A stretch of DNA of 33,990 nucleotides, taken from positions 7,560-41,549 of the forward strand of contig PLEX01000106.1 in assembly GCA_003136575.1 (NCBI GenBank), read 5' to 3'. The translations under genes were made by a program, and so were the position numbers. The stretch comes from Bryobacterales bacterium. GTDB lineage: Bacteria > Acidobacteriota > Terriglobia > Bryobacterales > Bryobacteraceae. Positions 22,815-29,221 of the stretch are shown here, piece after piece; the first letter of the stretch is position 1; each line of letters starts with the position of its first letter. The notes below the pieces were generated by a model that saw only the letters and a program-made list of their open reading frames with translations, did no database searches and was not told where the DNA came from.

Positions 22815-23826
22815 TCAGCCGGCTCGCGCCGCGCGGGCGGCGATATCGCCGAGGGCGAGGGTAATTTCGGCTTGCAACACCGTAGTCAGTTTCAGGATCG
22901 GCAAGGGCGGCGCGGGCTCATCGTGGATCAGTTCCCAGGGCAGAGCGAGGAGCAGCGTAGCCGCCTCATTGGCTTCGTTTTGTTTTTCGGGCGGGGCGCT
23001 GTCGACGAGTTTTTATCCACCTTGATGGTGAAGCGGCGATCGGTTGCGAGGCTCCTTCGCCATGCATCGAGCGGGTTTTTCGAGGCGGCGGCGTTGACGC
23101 TGTCGTAGAGTCGCCGGCCCCACAGCGGGAGGGCTTCCACGACGCGGCTGGCGCGCTCCTCAAAATAGCCGGAAGGCCAGTTGATGTAGCGCTCCAGATA
23201 CCACGCGAGTTCTCCGGCTTCGATGGGGCCGAGCGGCGCGGTAAACGTGTAGCGGCCGCCTTCAACCGCACGGCTGTTGTCGGCCGGGAGGTAGACGAGC
23301 CGGGCGGTGGCCGTGGCTCGACGCGCGCCGTTGATGTCCGCTATGCCCGGATCGGTGAGTTCGAGGACAAGATCGGCGATTGGGGAGGGTGGTGGCTCGT
23401 CGTCCGGAGTGGTTCCGATCGGAAGGGCGTACCCCAGCGCGGCGCGCACCTGCGGCAGCGCGTTCTGGATCGCGTCGGGGCCGTCGGTCAGCTTTATGGC
23501 AACGGGTTCACCGGAGAACAGACCTTTCACCATTACCGGCTCGACACCCCGTCCCAGTAGGGGAATGATTGGTTTCCCCCATTTCCGGGCGTGCTTGATT
23601 TCCTTTTGCACCCAGGAAGAATTGAAACCGTCGAGGGTCAGCAGTGCCAGAAACGCATCGGCTTCTTCGATATTGCTCTTGATTTCTTTGCTTAAGAAGA
23701 GGCCGGCGGTCAGATTTTCGGAGTCCGTCCAGACTAAGACGTGAAGTAACTCAAGATTATGCCTTAATTCCCTGACTTGGGCGTCGTCTTTGGTCGAATG
23801 CGAAATAAAGACCGATTGGCGGGCAT
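22815..23826 (-). pseudogene. frameshifted TIR-domain gene with CHAT-associated C-terminal region
   Basis: The minus strand reads a TIR domain: SVFISHSTKDDAQVRELRHN, LELLHVLVWTDSENLTAGLF, SKEIKSNIEEADAFLALLTL and SSWVQKEIKHARKWGKPIIP (E of SSWVQKE is the usual NADase glutamate). No start codon lies in this frame before an upstream TGA; ATG 23826 lies one frame away (MPANRS), so an N-terminal indel is likely. The next part (PIADLVLELTDPGIADINGA, LGPIEAGELAWYLERYINWP) matches the region preceding CHAT protease domains. After FTIKVDKNSSTAP the frame shifts again at about 23000; the other frame continues EAATLLLALPWELIHDE, the expected CHAT entry. It then ends after ~35 residues at 22815, so the protease core is missing. 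A decayed TIR-CHAT type defence or signalling gene. Confidence 0.7.
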
Positions 23827-23912
23827 GTCGGACCGGTGTTCAGAATACCACGCGAAATCCCATTCGCGCCAATTACGAAAGTACTGTTTCGATGAGTCTG
23901 AGCGGCTCGCTC

Positions 23913-23951
23913 GCCGAGCGGCGCTCGGCTTGTACAGGCTGAAGCCCGTAC
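23913..23951. repeat. REP-like double palindrome
   Basis: GCCGAGCG - G - CGCTCGGC (23913-23929) is a perfect 8-base stem. It is followed by GTACAGGCT - GA - AGCCCGTAC (23932-23951), an inverted repeat with one mismatch. The second part resembles palindromes dispersed in intergenic DNA of Acidobacteria, recalled rather than searched. It lies between the two TIR genes. Confidence 0.55.
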
Positions 23952-24000
23952 CCACATGGGCCAGGACTTTCACGACGATCTGTTAAAGTTTAGACACCGT

Positions 24001-25032
24001 ATGGGTTCAATCTTTCTCAGCTACAGGCGAGACGATGCCGAAGGTCAGGCTGGCCGCTTGTACGACGACCTTGTTGCCGAGTTCGGCTCCAATGCCGTGT
24101 TCATGGATGTTGCGGCGATAGAACCCGGGCGCGATTTCCGCAGGGCGATCGATCAAAGCTTAAGTTCGTGCGGCGTGTTTCTGGCGTTGATCGGAAGGAA
24201 CTGGCTGGCGGCGACAGACGCGGCGGGCCGGCGCCGGTTGGATGATCCAGCCGATTTCGTTCGCATCGAAACTGCGGCCGCGTTGAGGCGAGATATTCCG
24301 GTTATTCCGGTTCTGGTCCAGGGAGCAACGGCTCTCAGTCCCGATCAGTTGCCGGACGACATCCGGGATCTCGCCTATCGCAACGCGATGGAACTGACCC
24401 ACGCCCGTTGGGACTCGGATGTGAAGCTGCTTGTCAAGGCGGTTCGCGGTTACGTCTCAGTACCGACCGCGCGCCCTGAGCCGGTACTTGTTCAGCCCGG
24501 AAAAAAATCCGCCGCAGTCAAGTACTTTTCGCTCCTGTTGGTTGCCCTTTTTCTGCTGGGCGTGGTGCTCTATAGCCGGCGAGGCGGGAAGGCGGCCGGC
24601 GGCGCAGCGCAGGAATCGACAGAAACGACTTCGTCCGCGGGGACTGCCTCCTCGGCGGAGCCGGAGCCTTTGAAGCGCGCTCCGGAAGTTGTCTCTGAGC
24701 AGGCAAACGCGCCGGCGACAAAACCCGCCAAGGCCCTGGATTTCTCGCTGGCCGCCGAACAAGTGCCTCTGCCGGATAACCCCAAACGTTTTACCTTCAC
24801 GTTATCCACCAGGCTGCCCAGCTGGGCTATCGACCAAATCTCCGGCGTCCACTACGATCTTGTTTATACCCCGAATCCTCTGTCGCTTGAAGGTGGCCCC
24901 GCCCCGAAGTTCAGCGCCGTGTATGAGGGCTGGGGCTGTTATCAAACCGTGGTCGTGAGTGTGCACTTCAAGGCAAGCGCGTCGAAGCCGCTGACAAAGA
25001 CCTTCGATATGTGTAAGGCTCTCAGTCAGTAA
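24001..25032 (+). CDS. TIR-domain protein with a transmembrane segment and C-terminal extracytoplasmic domain
   Basis: A 343-residue protein. Residues ~1-145 are a bacterial TIR domain: SIFLSYRRDDAEGQAGRLYD, VFMDVAAIEPGRDFRRAIDQ, CGVFLALIGRNWL, and DPADFVRIETAAAL, where the Glu of FVRIE is the candidate NADase residue. One membrane helix follows at ~178-196 (YFSLLLVALFLLGVVLY), then a Ser/Thr/Glu/Pro-rich linker of ~60 residues and a ~110-residue domain (FTFTLSTRLPSWAIDQISGV, GWGCYQTVVVSVHFKAS). The domain order predicts a cytoplasmic TIR tethered to the membrane with an outer sensor or binding domain. ATG 24001 was chosen because SIFLSYRRDD must lie at the N-terminus. Defence or signalling is likely, but the trigger is unknown. 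Confidence 0.8.
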   Translation: MGSIFLSYRRDDAEGQAGRLYDDLVAEFGSNAVFMDVAAIEPGRDFRRAIDQSLSSCGVFLALIGRNWLAATDAAGRRRLDDPADFVRIETAAALRRDIPVIPVLVQGATALSPDQLPDDIRDLAYRNAMELTHARWDSDVKLLVKAVRGYVSVPTARPEPVLVQPGKKSAAVKYFSLLLVALFLLGVVLYSRRGGKAAGGAAQESTETTSSAGTASSAEPEPLKRAPEVVSEQANAPATKPAKALDFSLAAEQVPLPDNPKRFTFTLSTRLPSWAIDQISGVHYDLVYTPNPLSLEGGPAPKFSAVYEGWGCYQTVVVSVHFKASASKPLTKTFDMCKALSQ

Positions 25033-25152
25033 GCCCCGGTTCGGGGCTCGATGGCGGCCGTCGGCCAACCCATCCAAATTATTTTGCGGAACCTAAGCGT
25101 CAGCCGCGACGCCTCTGAAACAAAGGGGTTCGGTCTAAAATTGAAATTCGGC

Positions 25153-26421
25153 ATGCCGGGAATCCACTGTTCGCGAAGAACCGTCTTAATTTGTTGTGTT
25201 GCGGTCGCTGCCGCTGCTCTTCTCCTTGCGGCCGACACGGCTGCGGACCTGCTCGTGGCCAGGGTGAAGGTCGGAATCACGGCCGATATCGCGGATTCGA
25301 GAGGGGTCTCGTGTATGGAGTCGGTGGAACGCACCCGCTACATGCCGCGGAAGGCGGCCGGTGGACCCACATGTGCCGGTTTGATTGCCGCGGTTGCGAC
25401 TGCGCCCCTGGGAGACGTGGAGTGGCACGACCGTCTCCGGCTGAACGTGACGGCCGGGTCTGCGGCCGAGGAATTCGCTCTGACGGAAGCCAGCCGGTTC
25501 GAAGGCGCCGACATTGCCGGCATGCTGAAGACGGCCGATGCCGGACGCGGGGAATTCAGCACCTTCCTGCGGAATCTGATGGCGGGCGACGGCGAGTCGT
25601 TTGAGACGCGCGGAGTCGAGCAGACCCCTTACGGCCAGCTACAGGCTATTGGATTCACGGTACCGGCGGCCAGGAGCCATTTTCAGGGCGGTGCGGCGTA
25701 TCGCGGGTCGTTGTACGCGCGGCCGGGCTCGAACGAACTGAAGCGGCTGTTGCTGGTGAGTGAAAACGCATCGGCCGGCGCCGGTGAAACCTGCCGGGTT
25801 CAGTACACGATCGATTACGCGGAGACCAGAGTCGGAGAAAGTGAGATCGTTTTGCCGCAAAGCTCCATCATGGACGCAATCGACCGTGACGGCAAAGAGG
25901 TCCACAGCGAAACGTTCTACTCCAGCTGCAGGCGTCAACGGACGGATGCGGCCGCGCCTTCCGCCGCCGCAGTGGCGAAGCCGTTGCCACCCAACACCAG
26001 GCTCAAGGTCCGCTTTGAGGTTCCGATTGAAGGCGAGACGGCCGCGACCGGCGATCCGGTGATCGGCATTATCCGCACCACAGTGAAGGACAAGCAGAAT
26101 GGCGTCATCGTTCATGCGGGCGACCGCCTGCACGGGCGAATTGCCGCCATCGAGGAGTATCTGCTGCCGCATTTGCAGTGGAATGTCGCGATTGTTTTTG
26201 AGACGATCGAGCGCGGCGTGGGCGAGCACGGCATCGACCAGGGCGTGGAGCAGCCGGTGACGCTGGTTCCGCTGGACGATGGAGACCGCGAACCGCACGA
26301 CGAGCCCATGGGGCCAGCGGAACTACAGAAGTTGCGGCCGACGGGCGGCGGCTACTTTGTGTTTCACGACGCGAATCTTTTGATCGATAAGAATTTTGAG
26401 ATGGAGTGGGAGACGCGGTGA
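25153..26421 (+). CDS. exported protein of unknown function
   Basis: A 422-residue protein I do not recognise. ATG 25153 gives a signal peptide (RTVLICCVAVAAAALLLAAD). The mature part has few cysteines (SRGVSCMESVERT, TYSSCRRQR-like FYSSCRRQR), and a C-terminal module with PLPPNTRLKVRFEVPIEGET, VHAGDRLHGRIAAIEEYLLP and LQWNVAIVFETIE. That module has the look of the beta-rich regions of secreted acidobacterial proteins that handle a 'property at high/low limit', but no family is assigned. It follows the TIR-membrane gene by 120 bases on the same strand and could share its transcript. An upstream ATG at 25051 would add 34 residues before the signal peptide and is less likely. Confidence 0.65.
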   Translation: MPGIHCSRRTVLICCVAVAAAALLLAADTAADLLVARVKVGITADIADSRGVSCMESVERTRYMPRKAAGGPTCAGLIAAVATAPLGDVEWHDRLRLNVTAGSAAEEFALTEASRFEGADIAGMLKTADAGRGEFSTFLRNLMAGDGESFETRGVEQTPYGQLQAIGFTVPAARSHFQGGAAYRGSLYARPGSNELKRLLLVSENASAGAGETCRVQYTIDYAETRVGESEIVLPQSSIMDAIDRDGKEVHSETFYSSCRRQRTDAAAPSAAAVAKPLPPNTRLKVRFEVPIEGETAATGDPVIGIIRTTVKDKQNGVIVHAGDRLHGRIAAIEEYLLPHLQWNVAIVFETIERGVGEHGIDQGVEQPVTLVPLDDGDREPHDEPMGPAELQKLRPTGGGYFVFHDANLLIDKNFEMEWETR

Positions 26422-26465
26422 AGGGAGGGTCGCCTTGTGCGAGACGATCCGCCGCGACATCGCAG

Positions 26466-27297
26466 TCAGTGCCGTCTGGCCTTTCGTCGCTTCGGTCTTT
26501 CCAGCGAGGGTGAGCGCTTTGTCAGCTCAAACTCACCCAGGTCAGGCATGATGCCGTGCTTAAGGTAATACTGCCGGAATTCCCTCGGCGACATATGTCG
26601 CGCATTTCGGAACTGACGATTGAAGTTGGACAAGTTGGAAAAGCCTGCATCCGCGGCAATGACGCCGATAGGCCGGTCTGTCTCCACCAGCCACATGCAA
26701 GTCCGTCCGATCCGCAACCGGCCGAGGTAGTCGCTCACGTTTTCACCAAGGTGACGCACGAATAGCCGGTGAAGCGATCGTTCCGACATATTCCCGATGG
26801 CGCAGAGATCCCGCATCCGAATCGGCTCCGCGAAGCGGCTGTGCAACATATCCAGAACCCGTCTTAATTGAGCCGACTCATCGGCTGAGATCCGGGTTGC
26901 CTTTTGGGGTGTTGCAAGCGGGAACGCATCTATCGCAGCCAACTCATTAAAAATATCCAGCGCCGTTCGAAGGCGGTCGGAAGGCGAGTTCGAAAGGAGG
27001 CCAGGCAGGCGCGCTTCCATCATTTTTCCCGCCGAGGACGGAAAACTCAGGCCGCCGGCCGCTCGCTCCAGCAATTTACGAAGCGCACAATATTCCGGGC
27101 ACGTATCCGCAAGCTGCAAAGCCCAGGCTTCGGTAAACCAGACAACGATGGCTACGTGCGGGCTTGACTCATCGACTGCCCGCACCGATGCCCAGGTGTG
27201 AGGAATCTCCGACGGTATCAGCACCAGGTCGTGGGAATCGTATTCACCGATATGATCCGCAATAAAGCGCCATCCGCGGCTGTTCAGCGTCAGCGTC
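26466..27297 (-). pseudogene. AraC-family regulator truncated at its N-terminus by an IS66 remnant
   Basis: The C-terminal DNA-binding domain is intact: FAEPIRMRDLCAIGNMSERS then LHRLFVRHLGENVSDYLGRL, and IGVIAADAGFSNLSNFNRQF followed by RNARHMSPREFRQYYLKHG, the two AraC helix-turn-helix units. The sensory half reads LTLNSRGWRFIADHIGEYDS, HDLVLIPSEIPHTW, the end of the cupin fold of this class. In frame just upstream is a TGA (27306-27308) that is also the stop of the adjacent IS66 transposase remnant, so the cupin's first ~30 residues and the start codon are missing. An internal ATG at 27224 could still give a shortened protein with the whole DNA-binding domain. Target genes unknown. Confidence 0.75.
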
Positions 27298-27935
27298 GTA
27301 ACAGTTCAGGTGGTGGGTGCCTTGATTAGCAGGGAAGCCACTGGTGTTGCGCTGCGGTGAGCGCGGACTGCTGCGGAGAGGTAGCCAGGCGAGTTCCGGT
27401 TCTGCATACGGCAAGTACGGGTCACCGTCAACCGCGTCATCGCGGTTTCTCCCGTCGCGCTCCTGCTTCCGAAACTGGTTTTGCGCCATTGGACGGCACA
27501 GCGTAAGGCGCGTTCGACGGTGTTGTTGGTCGGCTCAACGCCCTCCTTTTCGATAAACACGAAGAAATCCCCGCCGTGCACGAACAACGCTGTCGCCGGA
27601 TTGCGCACGTCCTTGTCCTTGCTGTCGAGATAACGTTAACCGAGCGCGAAGAACTTCCTTTGCAGCGGTATGGACTTCAGGATCAACTCCTGTCGATCCC
27701 GGATCGGATAGCCAGTTGCCGGCCCGGCGCGGAATCTGTGCCACAACCGAAACAGCCGCGCGTGCAGCGCCAGCGCATCCCGGCAAAATCACTCCGCATC
27801 TGTGCTTTTTGCGATCTCCTGCGCACCGAGGATACGGCGCATAAAGTGCGCCCAACAGAACTGCGCCACGCCTTTGTGATACGCCGTATAGCCCGCGTAG
27901 CCAGCGGGAGTTGGAGCGACAGAACGAGCGGCTGC
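27298..27935 (-). mobile_element. IS66-family transposase remnant
   Basis: The minus strand encodes the end of an IS66 TnpC transposase: EKEGVEPTNNTVERALRCAV, QWRKTSFGSRS, then NSPGYLSAAVRAHRSATPVA, ending with TGA at 27306. Further upstream, in other frames and with stops, GYAGYTAYHKGVAQFCWAHF, MRRILGAQE is the conserved catalytic-core stretch. Several frameshifts and stops make it non-functional. The left end GTAACAGTTCA (27298-27308) lies exactly where the AraC coding sequence breaks, and looks like an IS66 terminus. No matching inverted copy was found at the right end, so the element is truncated there, around 27935-27960. Confidence 0.75.
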
Positions 27936-27963
27936 TGAACGCTGTGAAACGCCGCCGGAGCGC

Positions 27964-28065
27964 CTATGAACCGTAGTAGATCGTCCGAGTCTGGCCCGCC
28001 GCCGCCAGTTCTACCGCGCCAGCCACGGGCAGAAGCGCAAACGCACCGATCCGCAGAATCCACAC
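27964..28065 (-). pseudogene. signal-peptide fragment of an unknown exported protein
   Basis: From GTG 28065 a 33-codon frame reads a basic start and a hydrophobic run (ILRIGAFALLPVAGAVELAA), then AGQTRTIYYGS and a stop where the IS66 remnant begins. It starts 7 bases after the broken lysozyme-like gene. I infer the start of a secreted protein gene cut by the insertion; it may also be chance. Confidence 0.3.
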
Positions 28066-28072
28066 GCGCTTG

Positions 28073-28560
28073 TTAGTCGAAACAAGATAAGAGTCCAAGA
28101 ACACTGCTCCCATAATTGTTCCCATACTGACCGTTTCCCATAGGCGCTGTGTGGTAATCGGGCGATTGATCATTGTAGTAACGGTTGATCTGTCCTTGGA
28201 GGCCCGTATTGAAATAGGCCAGATCCATCCACAGATAGTCAGCGTCCGAATTCGCCAGGTTGCTCGGGATTGCTTTTAACAGCCCGTACCAGTCCGAATT
28301 CAGATATTGGGCTGTCCACGTCGCCGCCCAACTGAGGTTAGCTGGCTTGAGCAGCTGTTACACCCGAGTCGGCGATACGGTGATCTGAAACACTCCCACT
28401 CCGGGGCCGCCTCCAGGCTGGTTGATGTCCTGGGCGCCTGTCTCGCGGATGGCAATAGCGGCAAGCTCGAATCCAGAGATCGCAGTGCCAACTGTCTTTT
28501 TCGTTCACGTCGATTTTCGCCAATAAATCCAATAACATACGTATTCAGCTCGTTTCCGCT
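28073..28560 (-). pseudogene. broken lysozyme-like peptidoglycan hydrolase module
   Basis: Minus-strand frames give a lysozyme-like core: GFELAAIAIRETGAQDINQP, GGGPGVGVFQIT, then in a second frame GVTAAQAS, then back in the first frame NLSWAATWTAQYLNSDWYGL and, near the end, MGNGQYGNNYGSSVLGLLSC before TAA at 28073. Two compensating frame changes lie near 28340 and 28362, one leaving an in-frame stop. The IRET segment carries the candidate catalytic Glu and the NNYGSSVL ending is typical of lysozyme modules fused to RHS-type toxins or secreted alone. The N-terminal part (NELNTYVIG...) is also interrupted. The start is not identifiable. The family call is from motif memory. Confidence 0.5.
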
Positions 28561-28639
28561 GCCGCATAATGCAATCGTATGCCAGTATCGGAAATGCCGC
28601 TGACCGCCATTGGCGCGAGCGCGAAAAAATCCACCCATC

Positions 28640-29060
28640 CAAACCCCTGCCTGACTCCGTTCGCAGGGCCGTCGATCCCGCCAGCGTCAGCGAGGAGCAG
28701 CGACCCCAACCGAAGACCGCTGGGAGCGAGACCGCCTGCACCCGTTCCATGGGAGCCATCCGCTCTCTTATCGATGCTCCCATCCCGAATTCATTGGCAG
28801 CCACGAGTGCCCTTTTCTACGGTCGGCGTCACCGGTCCCAGGAGCACCTCGTCGGTTCCCGGCTGCCAATTGGCTTTTTTTAGACGCCAAGAGCCACCAA
28901 CTGCAACAAAATAAAAGGAATACGAAAATCGGATAACCCACCGAAACCCACGGGAAACCCATGGAAAGCCACCTGTAACCCACCAAAAGCCATGCCAAAC
29001 CCATTTTTCCTATTTCTGTCAGCGCGTCTTCATCGGCTTCAATCGGCGTGCATCGGCGGC
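28640..29060. other. ~420 bases without a recognisable gene
   Basis: Frames on both strands are short, overlap each other and show no motif. The 28920-29000 part is a low-complexity stretch of related CCCACCGAAA / AAACCCA / AAAGCCA words that produces spurious frames. It probably separates the decayed genes from the M16 protease promoter region. Confidence 0.5.
28927..28998. repeat. low-complexity imperfect repeat of AACCCA/AAGCCA words
   Basis: About seven degenerate 9-11 base units built on AAACCCA or AAAGCCA follow one another, with all purine-rich words on the plus strand. No clear unit length. Function unknown. Confidence 0.5.
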
Positions 29061-29068
29061 TATTTCTT

Positions 29069-29153
29069 CGCCGTTTCCGCTCATTCGGACACATTCCCCG
29101 CCGCTCCGTTCCTCACGCAGACGCTTGTTCGCAAACTCCGCCCAGGGGCGTTC
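29069..29153 (+). repeat. imperfect copy of the M16 protease signal-peptide coding sequence
   Basis: An 85-base segment matches 29225-29309, 156 bases downstream, starting with an identical 15-base CGCCGTTTCCGCTCA and sharing CACATTC, CCTCACGC, TTCGCAA and GGGCGTTC blocks. By eye it is roughly three quarters identical with a small compensated shift. The offset is 52 codons. The copy lies in frame with the protease but begins without an ATG in matching position. It looks like the remnant of an earlier tandem gene copy. Confidence 0.7.
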
Positions 29154-29221
29154 CCAAACGAAAGATTTATACTGATTACGAAGTCCTGCTCGCCGATCGC
29201 AATATCCTGGAGGAATCAGTC

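Noticed and set aside
21735..23108. 457-codon open frame on the plus strand
   Set aside because: Out-of-frame shadow of the CxxCH protein gene, then antisense to the TIR remnant; Gly/Arg/Asp-rich with no motif.
28768..29094. Minus-strand frame with several hydrophobic repeats
   Set aside because: The hydrophobic stretch is the translation of the low-complexity AACCCA/AAGCCA repeat; there is no start context or family match.
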